A stretch of 64,000 bases of DNA from Natronosporangium sp035305625 (GTDB lineage Bacteria > Actinomycetota > Actinomycetes > Mycobacteriales > Micromonosporaceae), in contig CAWEKD010000004.1 of NCBI GenBank assembly GCA_963809545.1, positions 1 through 64,000 of the forward strand, given 5' to 3'. Positions 30,978-40,588 of this stretch are shown here, piece by piece (position 1 is the stretch's first letter; each line of letters starts with the position of its first letter). Made by a program: the position numbers and the translations under genes. The notes under the pieces are model-generated. The model made no database searches. It was given only the letters and a program-made list of their open reading frames with translations, and was not told the origin of the DNA.

Positions 30978-31869
30978 GGGGTTCCTCCTCGCCGTACTGC
31001 TGCAGGAACAGCTCCTCCAGGGACGGTTCCCGGCTGCGCAGCGTGTACGGGTGGGCGTCGGCCAGCACCGCGAGCAGCGGATCGATCGACCCCCGCACCT
31101 GGCAGGTGAGGGTGTTGCCGGTGACCGTGACCCCGCTGACCCCAGGTAGGTGATCCACTCGGGGTGGTGGCCCGGGGAAGGTGGCGGACACGGTGAGGGC
31201 GGACAGGTGACGCAACTCCGCCAGGGTGCCGATCTCCACCATCCGCCCGGCGCGCAGGATCGCCACCCGGTGGCACAGCGCCTCCACCTGCGCCAGCACG
31301 TGGGAGGACAGGAACACCGTCTGACCCCGGTCGGTGGCCTCCCGCACACACTCCCGGAACGCCTGCTCCATCAGCGGGTCCAGCCCGTACGTCGGCTCGT
31401 CCATGATCAGCAGGTCGGCCCGGCTGGCGAAGGCCGCGATCAGGTTGATCTTCTGGCGGTTGCCGCGGGAGTACGCCCGGACCTTCTTGCTGGGGTCGAA
31501 GTCGAACCGCTCCATCAACTGGTCGCGGTAGCCGGGGTCGACCTCGCCGTGCAGCTTCGCCAGCAGGTGCAGCGTCTCGGTGCCGGTCAGCGACGGCCAC
31601 AGCGCCGCCTCCGCCGGCACGTACGCCGTCCGCTGATGCACCCGGATCTTCTCGGCGTGGGTGTCCAGCCCGAAGATCTCCGCCCGGCCCGCGGTGGGGC
31701 GGATCAAACCTAGCAGCAGCCGGATGGTGGTGGTCTTCCCGGCCCCGTTGGGCCCCAGGTAGCCGAACACCTCCCCCGGCACCACCTCCAGGCTCAGCCG
31801 ATCCAGGGCCGTCACCGTGCCGTATCGCTTGGTCAGGCCCTCGGTCCGCAACGGTGGCACCCCGCCCAT
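30952..31869 (-). CDS. ABC exporter ATP-binding protein (TnrB2-like)
   Basis: A 305-residue ABC ATPase. Walker A is GPNGAGKTTTIR (about residue 40), Walker B is LLIMDEPTYGLDP and the H-loop is SSHVLAQVE. The signature motif is YSRGNRQK instead of LSGGQ, a variant I associate with the tetronasin-type exporter ATPases. The last 90 residues form the usual C-terminal extension of drug-exporter subunits. It is the first gene of the pair with the permease. Confidence 0.92.
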   Translation of the reverse strand: MGGVPPLRTEGLTKRYGTVTALDRLSLEVVPGEVFGYLGPNGAGKTTTIRLLLGLIRPTAGRAEIFGLDTHAEKIRVHQRTAYVPAEAALWPSLTGTETLHLLAKLHGEVDPGYRDQLMERFDFDPSKKVRAYSRGNRQKINLIAAFASRADLLIMDEPTYGLDPLMEQAFRECVREATDRGQTVFLSSHVLAQVEALCHRVAILRAGRMVEIGTLAELRHLSALTVSATFPGPPPRVDHLPGVSGVTVTGNTLTCQVRGSIDPLLAVLADAHPYTLRSREPSLEELFLQQYGEEEPHARTDGDR

Positions 31870-31914
31870 GCCTCTAGCTTTTCCCAGCTAGCCCCCTGTT
31901 AGTGGGAATCCGGG

Positions 31915-34269
31915 TCATTCCCCGGCATGGCGGCCACGGCCCGGCGGTCGGCCAGGGGGCTGGGCCGGGGCGGGGCCGACGGCGATGGTGGGGATCGGAC
32001 GCGTCACCGGCGACTGGGTGAGCGTCAGCTCCTCGTCGTAGTGCCGGATGGCGACCGGCGCGCCGGTCAGCAGTCGGTAGGTCGCCTCGGCGGCCCGCAC
32101 CGTCACCTCCAGTCGGCGCTGCCGGAACCAGAGCCGGAAGGCCACTCGGTCAAGCCGGCGCGGCAACCGCGGGGCGAAGCTCAGCCCGTGGTCGCGCAGC
32201 CGCATCCCACCCAGCCCGGCGACCAACGCGGTCCAGGCGCCGGCCAGGGAGGCCAGATGCATACCGTCGCGGGTGTTGTGGTTCAGATCGTTGAGGTCGA
32301 TCAGCGCCGCCTCGGCGAGGTAGGCGTAGGCCAGATCCAGGTGGCCCACTTCGGCGGCGAGGACCGCCTGGGTGGCGGCAGACAGGGACGAGTCCCGTAC
32401 CGTGATCGGCTCGTAGTAGCGGACGTTGCGCGCCTTCTGCGCGGCGGTGAAGTCGTCCGGGCACAGGTGCATCGCCAGCACCAGATCGGCCTGCTTGACC
32501 ACTTGCCGGCGGTAGAGCTCGAAGTACGGGAAGTGACGCATCAGCGGATACTGGTCCGGGCGGGTGCGGTGGAAGTCCCAGGCGGCGTGCTGGGTGAACC
32601 CTTCGCTTTGCGGGTGCACCCCCAACCGGGGGTCGTAGGGGACCACCATCGCCGCCGCGGCCTGACGCCACTGCGCCACCTCCTCCGCGGTCACCTCGAG
32701 GCTGCGGGCCTGCTCCGGGTGGCGGGCGACCGCCGCCGCGGCGGCGGTGAGATTCCGCCGGGCCATCAGGTTGGTGTAGGTGTTGTTGTCCACCAGCGCG
32801 CTGTACTCGTCGGGGCCGGTGACCCCGTCGATGCGGAACCCGCTTTCCGGCTCGTGGTGCCCGGCGCCGCGCCACAGCCGGGCGGTCGCCACCAACAACG
32901 GCAGCGCGGTGTCCCGCTCGAAATCGCGGTCGCCGGTGGCGGCCACATGCTGCCACGCGGCATAGGCGATGTCGGCGTTGACATGCAGCGCGGCGGTGCT
33001 GGCCGGCCAGTAGCCGGAGCATTCGCTGCCGGTGATGGTCCGCCAGGGGAACATCGCCCCCGGCAGGCCGAACTGCGCCGCGCGTGCGGTCGCGGCCGGC
33101 AGGGTGGACCGGCGCCACCGCAACGCGTCCGCGGCCGCCGCCGGGTGGGTGAAGGTGAGTACCGGCAGGACGAAGGTCTCGGCGTCCCAGAAGGTATGGC
33201 CGTCGTATCCGAGGCCGGTGAGCCCCTTGGCCGGGATCGGGTGCTGCGCGGCGCGGGCACCGGCTTGCAGCACCTGGAACAGGCCGAACCGGACCGCCTG
33301 CTGGATCACCGGGTCGCCCTCCACCACCACGTCCGCGCCGTCCCAGAAGGCGTCCAGCCAGTCCCGCTGCTGCCGCACCAGCTCGTCCCAGCCGCTCGCC
33401 TGCGCGGCGGTCAGCGCGGCCAGCACCTGGTCACCGAGCGCGGCCGGGGAGCGCTCCGCCGACCAGCCGTAGGCCAGGTACTTCACCAGCCGCAGCCGTT
33501 GCCCAGGCGCCAGCGCCGCGGTCACCATCACCCGGGCGAAGTCGTCCCCGCGGTCGGGCTGTAGCCGCGGCTTCCCCGGGCCGACCACGTCGTGCCGCAT
33601 TCCGGCGGCGATCCGTAGCCCGCTGGTGGCGGTCCGATGCACCATGACCATGCCCGCGCTGCTGTCCTGGCTGCGCTCCGGCACCAGCGCCGGTGGAGGG
33701 CGGACCAGACCGTGCCGGTCCGGCGGCCGAGGCGGCAGGGGCTCGTTGGCGACCAGCTTCGACTGGAGCACCACCCGCACCGGGCCCTCGACCGGCGACA
33801 CCTCGTAGCAGATCGCGGCCACCGGCCGTTGGGTGAGCGAGACCAACCGGGTGGACTTCACCTGGATCGTGCCGCCGCCCGGGGAGCGCCACCGCGCGGT
33901 CCGGGTGAGCAGGCCCGCCCGCAGATCCAGCACCCGCTCGTGCTGCGTCAGCTCCCCGTGCCGGACGTCGAACGGCTCATCGTCGACGAGCAGCCGGATG
34001 AGCTTGCCGTTGGTCACGTTCACCAGGGTCTGCTCGGACTCCGGATCCCCGTAGCCCGGCTCCGGGTAGGGCAACGGCCGCAGCTCGTAACAGCCGTTGA
34101 GGTAGGTGCCGGGAACACCGTGCGGCTCCCCCTCGTCCAGGTTGCCCCGCAGCCCGAGGTACCCGTTTGACAGCGCAAAAATCGACTCGGTCTGCGCCAG
34201 GACATCCAGGTGCAGCTCCCGCTCCCGCACCGCCCACGGCTCTACCACCAGGGCCGGGTGACTGAACAC
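31915..34269 (-). CDS. Glycoside hydrolase family 65 protein (disaccharide phosphorylase-like)
   Basis: A 784-residue GH65 enzyme: N-terminal beta-sandwich (ALSNGYLGLRGNLDEGEPHG), then an (alpha/alpha)6 barrel with GYDGHTFWDAETFVLP, and the catalytic acid glutamate in DGVTGPDEYSALVDNN (about residue 480). The phosphate-binding region includes FYEPIT-like YYEPITVRDSSLSA. GH65 members phosphorolyse maltose, trehalose or kojibiose, or hydrolyse them; this motif set fits a phosphorylase, but the exact disaccharide is uncertain. The usual partner, beta-phosphoglucomutase, is absent; the upstream neighbour is a broken transporter gene. The start is GTG at 34269. Confidence 0.88.
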   Translation of the reverse strand: MFSHPALVVEPWAVRERELHLDVLAQTESIFALSNGYLGLRGNLDEGEPHGVPGTYLNGCYELRPLPYPEPGYGDPESEQTLVNVTNGKLIRLLVDDEPFDVRHGELTQHERVLDLRAGLLTRTARWRSPGGGTIQVKSTRLVSLTQRPVAAICYEVSPVEGPVRVVLQSKLVANEPLPPRPPDRHGLVRPPPALVPERSQDSSAGMVMVHRTATSGLRIAAGMRHDVVGPGKPRLQPDRGDDFARVMVTAALAPGQRLRLVKYLAYGWSAERSPAALGDQVLAALTAAQASGWDELVRQQRDWLDAFWDGADVVVEGDPVIQQAVRFGLFQVLQAGARAAQHPIPAKGLTGLGYDGHTFWDAETFVLPVLTFTHPAAAADALRWRRSTLPAATARAAQFGLPGAMFPWRTITGSECSGYWPASTAALHVNADIAYAAWQHVAATGDRDFERDTALPLLVATARLWRGAGHHEPESGFRIDGVTGPDEYSALVDNNTYTNLMARRNLTAAAAAVARHPEQARSLEVTAEEVAQWRQAAAAMVVPYDPRLGVHPQSEGFTQHAAWDFHRTRPDQYPLMRHFPYFELYRRQVVKQADLVLAMHLCPDDFTAAQKARNVRYYEPITVRDSSLSAATQAVLAAEVGHLDLAYAYLAEAALIDLNDLNHNTRDGMHLASLAGAWTALVAGLGGMRLRDHGLSFAPRLPRRLDRVAFRLWFRQRRLEVTVRAAEATYRLLTGAPVAIRHYDEELTLTQSPVTRPIPTIAVGPAPAQPPGRPPGRGRHAGE

Positions 34270-34305
34270 CTGGTCCCGGTACCCGGGTCACCGCCCCGCG
34301 GAACC

Positions 34306-35632
34306 TCACCTGGAACCTCCGCTTCCCAGCCCTAACCGCCTGGCCCGGGCCGTGAAGGTGGCCGCACGACGATGGGTGCGCCGCTGCCGCGCCGCGGCCG
34401 GGGTGCGGGCAGGCGCACCCTGGACCAGGTCACCCGGTGAGTAGGCCACACGTTTGGCGCGGTCCACTAAGGTCAGATATGCGACTACGATCCCTGCCAA
34501 GATCAGCAGGAAGACCGGGGGTAACGGTGTGAACCCGAGGGCTCCCGCCAGCGGCGTGTACGGCAACGCCAACGCGACCAGGACACCGGCGAAAGCCGCC
34601 CCCACCAACAGCAGACTGGGGTGGCTGCGCCAGAACGGCTGGGCGTGGGTACGGATGACAAAGATGATCAAAGTCTGGGTAGCCAGTGACTCCACAAACC
34701 AGCCGGTACGGAACTCGGCAGCTTCCGCGTGGAGTATGTGAAGCAGCACCGCAAAGGTCAGAAAGTCGAAAAGGGACGACAGCGGTCCGAACGTGAGCAT
34801 GAACCGGCGGATCTCCCGCAGGTTCCAGTGGGCCGGCCGCGCCAACTGCGTAGCGTCGACCCGGTCGGTGGGTGCCGCTGTCCGAGCCCCGTCGCGATCT
34901 GACCGAAGGCGGTGCGGGCGCCGGTCGCCACCACCACTCCGGTACCGGAACCGGCGTGTACCACCGTCCCCATCAGCGCGCAGGAGGCTAGCTCCGCCAG
35001 AGCGGCTCCGGCTCGGGTCGGCTCGGTTTGTTTCACCGCCAGCACCGACTCACCGGTCAGTGCCGACTCGTCACAGGCTAATCCGTCGACCGCCAGCAGC
35101 CGCAGGTCGGCGGGGACCACGGCCCCTAGTTCCAGTCGGACCACGTCCCCGGGCACCAGCTCCACCACATCTACCCGACGGGCCTTCCCACCGCGGATCA
35201 CGACCACCCGGTGACGAAGCCGATCGTGCAGGGCAGCTCCCGCCCGCTCCGCCCGGTACTCGTTGAGGAACCCCAATCCGACACTGACCGCCAGAATCAC
35301 GCCGATCACCGCCGCGTCGGTGCCTTCCCCCACCACCGCCGACACCACGCCGCGACGACCAGCAGACCGAGGAGAGCGGAACGGAGCTGCCGCACCAACA
35401 TCCTCCAGGCCGAGACCTGGTGGGTCCGTACCGCATTCGGTCCGATCTCCGCCCGGCGACGATCCGCTTCCGACTCGCTCAGCCCGTCCGGCTCGCTGGC
35501 GAGCGCCGCGAGCACCTCGTCCACCGGCATGGAGGCCGCCGCGGCGCTCGAGAACCCTGCGCGCGCCGTCCCGCCATGTCCTGCTCCCCGGCCGCCCGAC
35601 GGGGGTGGCGTCCGCCGCCGTGCTTCCGTCAT
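34306..35632 (-). pseudogene. mgtA: Broken Mg2+-transporting P-type ATPase
   Basis: The N-terminus (34.9-35.63 kb) reads as MgtA/MgtB: ASEPDGLSESEADRRRAEIGPN, then after a one-base loss near 35340 VVGEGTDAAVIGVILAVSVGLGFLNEYRAER, PGDVVRLELGAVVPADLRLL and CDESALTGES. Near 34860 the sequence jumps to the C-terminal membrane domain in another frame (HWNLREIRRFMLTFGPLSSLFDFLTF, FRTGWFVESLATQTLIIFVIRT). The phosphorylation site DKTGT and the whole ATP-binding domain are missing, about 450 residues. It cannot pump ions. Start taken as ATG 35632. Confidence 0.88.
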
Positions 35633-35837
35633 CTGGTCGGTATCGACGACTGGACCCACCGGGAGATCACATGTAGAGGTCGCATGGCGGCGGTATACCC
35701 ATAGCGCTCCGGGGGTACGCCCGCGACCTCCCGGCCCCGCGGGAATCCCGCTCGGGTGGTCCCCGTCCACCACCGGTCGCCAGCCACGACCGCTGCCAGG
35801 AAGGGCGGTCACCCGACCGGTGGCTAGGCTGCTCCCC

Positions 35838-36323
35838 ATGTCGACATGGCTGTTGCCTGAGCCTGCCAGCCGCCCAGGTCACGCGGGTGAGGTGACGCGA
35901 CCGCAGAAAGTCGTAGCCTACATCGTCCGCGACGGTCACCTCCTGGTGTTCCGGCACACCGATGACGCGTCGATCGACCAGTCCGGCATCCAGGTACCCG
36001 CCGGGTCGGTCAAGGACGGTGAGCGGCCGGAGGAGGCGGTGCTGCGGGAGGCGTACGAGGAGACCGGCCTGACCGGCCTCCGCATCGTCCGTTATCTCGG
36101 CGCCGGGGAGTACGACATGCGCCCGTACGCCCCCGCCATCCACGTCCGCCACTACTTCCACCTCGCCGTCGAGGCCGACCAGGTGCCGCAGCAGTGGATC
36201 CACGAAGAGCGCAGCGACGGCACCACCGACCCGATCCGGTTCACTCTCTACTGGCTGCCCCTGCCCCAGGCGCACGTCATCGCCGCCGGCCAGGCCGCCC
36301 TGCTCGGGCGCCTGTACGACTGA
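35838..36323 (+). CDS. Nudix hydrolase
   Basis: A 161-residue hydrolase of nucleoside diphosphates linked to other groups. The Nudix box GSVKDGERPEEAVLREAYEETGL (residues 54-76) matches GX5EX7REUXEEXGU completely, so it should be active. KVVAYIVRDGHLLVFRHTD before it and HYFHLAVEADQVPQQWIHEE after it are usual for this group. ATG at 35838. It starts divergently from the mgtA remnant. Substrate unknown. Confidence 0.9.
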   Translation: MSTWLLPEPASRPGHAGEVTRPQKVVAYIVRDGHLLVFRHTDDASIDQSGIQVPAGSVKDGERPEEAVLREAYEETGLTGLRIVRYLGAGEYDMRPYAPAIHVRHYFHLAVEADQVPQQWIHEERSDGTTDPIRFTLYWLPLPQAHVIAAGQAALLGRLYD

Positions 36324-36458
36324 GCGTCCACCGATGCCGAAGGGGGCACCGCCCGGAACATGACCAACGAAGAGAACCGGTGGCCCGCCACGGCGAAAGG
36401 GGAGGCGTGGTCAGCGCCGAGAAAGGAAGGCGGTTGCCGCTGGGGGCGCGAGGAAGCC

Positions 36459-36998
36459 GTGAGCGAGCCGACCACCGACCGGCACGCGCTGGCAGGGGAC
36501 GCCTACGCCTCCGGCCGGCACTTGTCCGCCCGGCAGGCACTCTACGACTACCAGACCCCGAGGTACGACCTCCCCGGAATCGTCCTGGACAACCTCGTTG
36601 GGGTCTCCGGCCTCGTGGTAGACGTGGGCTGTGGCAACGGCCGCTATGTCCGTCGACTGCGGACCCAGCGCCCTGACCTCCTCACCATCGGGCTCGACCT
36701 TTCCGAAGGCATCCTCCGGGAAGTACCTCCACCGGTGATGGTCGCCGACGCGGCCGCGCTGCCCCTCGCTGACCAGGTAGCCGACGCCGCCCTGGCGATG
36801 CACATGCTCTACCACGTCACCGAACCAGAACCGGTCGTGGCGCACCTGGCCTCCTACCGGTCATGGGCCCACCAGGCCGGCGTGCCGTTCGCGCCGACGC
36901 TTGCACGCGTAAGAGAACGCCTCACCGAGCACATTGACCGCGAGGGCAGGTTCCTCATTTCCTGCCGAGGCGGAGTCCTCATTGGCATAGCGCGGTAA
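36459..36998 (+). pseudogene. Class I SAM-dependent methyltransferase with an internal deletion
   Basis: The N-terminal half is a normal Rossmann methyltransferase: VSGLVVDVGCGNGRYVRRL is the SAM-binding motif, VMVADAAALPLADQVADAALAMHMLYHV the acidic and motif IV region. Right after TEPEP the usual beta-strand motif (RVLRPGG type) is missing, and the frame continues directly into a C-terminal stretch (ASYRSWAHQAGVPFAPTLARVRERL, then EGRFLISCRGGVLIG). About 60 residues seem lost in frame. GTG at 36459 with GAGGAAG upstream is preferred; ATG 36360 is in the same frame. It may be inactive; the reading frame is intact, so a shortened functional protein is not excluded. Confidence 0.65.
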
Positions 36999-37122
36999 CG
37001 GCACCGGTTCTACCGTGGCGTGGTGCGCCCGGCCAGGGTCGCCCTCCTCAGGCACCTATCCGACCAACCGGGAGGCGGCGGACCAGCCCGTAAGCGCTAT
37101 CGTCTGCGGACCTGCCCGGACG

Positions 37123-37557
37123 CTACGGCCTGAACCTGATCGAGAGGCCGACGATCAGCAGACCGACCGCGATCACCAGCGCCACCACGCCGGTGATCGC
37201 GAACACGACTCCCCGATGGGTAGGGGTGTCGAGCACGCCTCGGTGGGGCGCGCGCGGGTCATAGCGCACTGTCACCGGCACCCACTGTCCAGACGATGAC
37301 GACCGTCGCCAGGCCGCCTGGAGCGCGGTGCCGGGCCCGGCGCGCATCCACGACCACCGCTGATGTTCCCGACCGATGTGGTCGCGCCACCGGTAGATGG
37401 GGCCGACCGGCAGGCCGAACCCCAGGACGAGTTCACCGCTGGTCCGCACCCACTGGCGGGTCATGTACCAACGGATCCCGCCGACGGCGGCGAAGACGAC
37501 TCCGAACAGACCAAAGACGCCCGCCATCAGCAGGAACACGCCTCCGAATTCCCGCAC
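37123..37557 (-). CDS. DUF3592 membrane protein
   Basis: A 144-residue protein with hydrophobic helices at about residues 5-28 (FLLMAGVFGLFGVVFAAVGG) and 115-138 (GVVFAITGVVALVIAVGLLIV). Between them is the DUF3592 domain: WVRTSGELV, a strand-rich stretch and QWVPVTVRYDPRAPHRGVLD. Family function is unknown. It lies seven bases downstream of the amidohydrolase gene on the same strand, so they are probably co-transcribed. Confidence 0.85.
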   Translation of the reverse strand: MREFGGVFLLMAGVFGLFGVVFAAVGGIRWYMTRQWVRTSGELVLGFGLPVGPIYRWRDHIGREHQRWSWMRAGPGTALQAAWRRSSSSGQWVPVTVRYDPRAPHRGVLDTPTHRGVVFAITGVVALVIAVGLLIVGLSIRFRP

Positions 37558-37563
37558 CGCGCC

Positions 37564-38793
37564 TCAGCCCTTGACCCGTACACCCGCCTTCCACACCCCG
37601 GTGATCCGGGCCGGATCGGCCAGCACCGACAGGTCGGCCAACGGGTCGCCGTCGACCACGATGACGTCCGCGTCGTACCCGGGTTGCAGCTGGCCTGAGC
37701 GCGGCGCCTGGGGCCCGAGGGTGAGCGGACCGTTCGCGGTGGCCGCCTCGATCACCTCCAGCGGGGTGAAGCCGGCCTGCGCCAGCAGCGGCAGCTCCTT
37801 CCCGTTGCGCCCCCACCCGGCCGGGAGGTCCCGCCCGGAGCAGCCCACGTCGGTGCCCATCGCCACCGTCACCCCGGCCTCCCGGGCCAGCGCCACCGCG
37901 GCGGCGTGCTGGTCCGCCAACGCGGCCAGCTTGGCCAGCGCGTACGGCGGCGCGGCCTGGGTGTCCAGAATGTCGGCGATGATGGTGCGGGTCGGCACCA
38001 GGATCGCGCCGCTCTCCCGCATCGCCGCGGCCGCCTCCTCGTCCAGATAGGTGCCGTGTTCGATGGTGCGTACCCCGGCCGCCAACGCCGCCATGATCCC
38101 CGGTTTGCCGTGGCAGTGGGCGGCCACCACCCGCTCCGCGAGGCCCGCCACCTCCACGATCGCGCGCAGCTCGGCGTCGGTGAACTGCTGGTGGATCGGA
38201 TGGTCCACCTCCGACATCACGCCCCCGGAGGCGCACACTTTGATCACCTTGGCGTTGCGGCGCAGCTGCTCCCGTGCGGCCTTGGCGCACTCGGCCGGGC
38301 CGTCGGCCAGGCGGAACTCGCCACTGTGTCCACTGAAGTCGTGCATCCACGGCAGCGGGTAACTGTGCAGGTCGCCGTGGCCGCCGGTGGTGGACAGCAC
38401 CGCCCCGGCCGGGTAGATGTGTGGCCCTTCGATCAGTCCCTCCGCCACCACCGGCGCCAGATAGACCCCCAGCCCGCCGACCTCCCGGACGCTGGTCACC
38501 CCGGCGTCCAGCGCGGCCCGCAGATCAGCGGTGACCCGGGCGGCCCGGGTGGCCACCGGCTCCTGCGGCAGTCGCGCCAAATCCAGCATCCGGATGCCCA
38601 TGAAGTGGACATGGCAGTCCCACAGGCCCGGCATGACGGTGGCTGCCGGCACCACCGTGGCGTCCGGGGTGTCCGGGGCGGTACTAGCCGGGCCGGCGTA
38701 GGTGATGGTCGGTCCGTCGATCAACACCACCCCGTCCCGGGTGGGTTCACCCCGGCCAGGGATGAGCAGCCTGGCTTCGATCCGCACAGTCAT
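37564..38793 (-). CDS. Amidohydrolase family protein
   Basis: A 409-residue metal-dependent hydrolase. The metal-binding motif DCHVHF is near residue 60, a lysine suitable for carboxylation in KVIKVCASGGV, histidines in VAAHCHGKPG and EHGTYLDEEA, and the metal aspartate in VAMGTDVGCSG. This pattern fits the imidazolonepropionase/prolidase-like (Xaa-Pro dipeptidase) group. The C-terminal DADVIVVDGDPLADLSVL belongs to the small composite domain. ATG at 38793. No signal peptide. Substrate unassigned. Confidence 0.92.
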   Translation of the reverse strand: MTVRIEARLLIPGRGEPTRDGVVLIDGPTITYAGPASTAPDTPDATVVPAATVMPGLWDCHVHFMGIRMLDLARLPQEPVATRAARVTADLRAALDAGVTSVREVGGLGVYLAPVVAEGLIEGPHIYPAGAVLSTTGGHGDLHSYPLPWMHDFSGHSGEFRLADGPAECAKAAREQLRRNAKVIKVCASGGVMSEVDHPIHQQFTDAELRAIVEVAGLAERVVAAHCHGKPGIMAALAAGVRTIEHGTYLDEEAAAAMRESGAILVPTRTIIADILDTQAAPPYALAKLAALADQHAAAVALAREAGVTVAMGTDVGCSGRDLPAGWGRNGKELPLLAQAGFTPLEVIEAATANGPLTLGPQAPRSGQLQPGYDADVIVVDGDPLADLSVLADPARITGVWKAGVRVKG

Positions 38794-38913
38794 GTGCCCC
38801 ACCCAACCGGACGTCTCACGATCTGGCAATCGGTCGAGTGGCCCGGTCGGTCCACCGACGGTCGTTAGGCTGTGGGTTCGGCACAGACCACGCAACGGAC
38901 AGGAGTCACGCAC

Positions 38914-40347
38914 GTGTCGCAGCAGGCGCGGATCGGTGTGATCGGGTTGGCGGTCATGGGCAGCAACCTGGCCCGCAACCTGGCCCGTAACGGCCACCCG
39001 GTGGCCCTCTACAACCGCACCACCGCCCGTACGGACGAGCTGGTGGCCGCCTACGGGCAGGAGGGTACCTTCCTGCCGGCCCGCACCCCGGAAGAGTTCG
39101 TCGCGTCGCTGGAGCGCCCCCGGCGGCTGCTCATCATGGTGAAGGCCGGGGCCGCCACCGACGCGGTGATCGACCAGTTCGTGCCGCTGCTGGAACCCGG
39201 GGACGTGATCATCGACGGGGGCAACGCCCACTTCGCCGACACCCGGCGCCGGGAGGCCGCCCTGCGGGAACGGGGGCTGCACTTCGTCGGGGTGGGCATC
39301 TCCGGCGGGGAGGAAGGGGCGTTGCACGGCCCCAGCATCATGCCGGGCGGCTCGGCGGAGGCGTACGCGTCGCTCGCACCGATGCTGACCGACATCGCCG
39401 CCAAGGTGGACGGGGTGCCGTGCGTGACCCATGTCGGTCCGGACGGGGCCGGCCACTTCGTCAAGATGGTCCACAACGGCATCGAGTACGCCGACATGCA
39501 GCTGATCGCGGAGGCGTACGACCTGCTGCGGCACGCGGTCGGGATGTCGCCGGCGGAGGCTTCCCAGGTGTTCGCCGGTTGGAACACCGGCCGGCTCAAC
39601 TCCTACCTGATCGAGATCACCGCGGAGGTGCTGGCCCACACCGATCCGGTCACCGGCGCGCCGTTCGTGGACATCGTGCGGGACGAGGCCGAGCAGAAAG
39701 GCACCGGCCGGTGGACGGTGCAGACCGCGCTGGACCTGGGGGTGCCGGTCAGCGGCATCGCGGAGGCCACGTTCGCGCGGTCGTTGTCCGGGCACACCGG
39801 ACTGCGGGCGGCCGCCGCCGACCTGCCGGGGCCGACCCTGGTGCGGGCGCGGGACACCGAGGGGCTGGTCGACGCGGTGGAGCAGGCCCTGTTCGCCTCC
39901 AAGATCGTCGCGTATGCGCAGGGCTTCCACCAGATCCAGGCCGGCAGCGACGAGTACGGCTGGGGGATCGACCTGGCGGCGATGGCGACCATCTGGCGGG
40001 GCGGCTGCATCATCCGGGCCGAGTTCCTCGACCACATCCGGGTCGCGTACGACGACGACCCGGGGTTGGCCACCCTGTTGACCGCGCCCTACTTCGCCGA
40101 CGCGCTGGCCGGAGCACAGGGCGGCTGGCGGCGGGTGGTGACGCTGGCGACCGAGCTGGGCATCCCGGTGCCCGGGTTCGCCGCGGCGCTGGCCTATTAC
40201 GACAGTCTGCGCGCCGGCCGACTGCCGGCCAGTCTGATCCAGGCGCAGCGGGACTACTTCGGTGCCCACACCTACCGTCGCGTGGACCGGGAGGGGTCCT
40301 ACCACACCCGCTGGGGCCAGGACCGCGCCGAAGTCCGCACGGACTGA
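38914..40347 (+). CDS. gnd: 6-phosphogluconate dehydrogenase, decarboxylating
   Basis: Oxidative pentose phosphate enzyme converting 6-phosphogluconate to ribulose 5-phosphate and CO2. The 477 residues match the long form. The Rossmann motif is IGVIGLAVMGSNLA, the signature DGGNAHFADTRRRE, and the catalytic lysine lies in GHFVKMVHNGIEYADMQ with the conserved HNGIE. EQKGTGRWTVQTALDLGVP is also diagnostic. GTG at 38914 has AGGAG eight bases upstream. It is divergent from the amidohydrolase. Confidence 0.97.
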   Translation: MSQQARIGVIGLAVMGSNLARNLARNGHPVALYNRTTARTDELVAAYGQEGTFLPARTPEEFVASLERPRRLLIMVKAGAATDAVIDQFVPLLEPGDVIIDGGNAHFADTRRREAALRERGLHFVGVGISGGEEGALHGPSIMPGGSAEAYASLAPMLTDIAAKVDGVPCVTHVGPDGAGHFVKMVHNGIEYADMQLIAEAYDLLRHAVGMSPAEASQVFAGWNTGRLNSYLIEITAEVLAHTDPVTGAPFVDIVRDEAEQKGTGRWTVQTALDLGVPVSGIAEATFARSLSGHTGLRAAAADLPGPTLVRARDTEGLVDAVEQALFASKIVAYAQGFHQIQAGSDEYGWGIDLAAMATIWRGGCIIRAEFLDHIRVAYDDDPGLATLLTAPYFADALAGAQGGWRRVVTLATELGIPVPGFAAALAYYDSLRAGRLPASLIQAQRDYFGAHTYRRVDREGSYHTRWGQDRAEVRTD

Positions 40348-40461
40348 TCACCGACAAGGCAGCGGGGTCCACCGGCCACTCTCACCAGTACGACTGCATA
40401 GCGCGAATGGCGGGAAGTCCGGTCAAGGTCCGGTATCCCCTATGAGCTGTTGATCACATAT

Positions 40462-40480
40462 CGTGGTGCGGATCACCACG
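40462..40480. repeat. Inverted repeat CGTGGTG-CGGAT-CACCACG
   Basis: A perfect 7-bp inverted repeat with a 5-base centre, about 115 bases after gnd. It could be a small hairpin or an operator. The strand and partner are unclear. Confidence 0.35.
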
Positions 40481-40487
40481 CCGCAAG

Positions 40488-40505
40488 CAGCCTAGGATGC
40501 TAGGA
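40488..40505 (+). repeat. Motif CAGCCTAGGANNCTAGGA, first copy
   Basis: CAGCCTAGGATGCTAGGA contains the block CTAGGA twice, eight bases apart. A second copy, identical apart from the two central bases, lies at 42190-42207. Both are on the plus strand in gaps between convergent genes. Confidence 0.45.
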
Positions 40506-40538
40506 ATAATCTCTAAGGCGTATCCCTTGGAACTGCTC

Positions 40539-40572
40539 CTGCTGCCGCGATTTCCGGACCGGGCGGCAGCAG
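40539..40572. terminator. Bidirectional terminator between gnd and the O-methyltransferase
   Basis: CTGCTGCCG (40539-40547) pairs with CGGCAGCAG (40564-40572) around a 16-base loop, between two convergent genes. Confidence 0.6.
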
Positions 40573-40588
40573 CGACGCCCGCCCCGAG

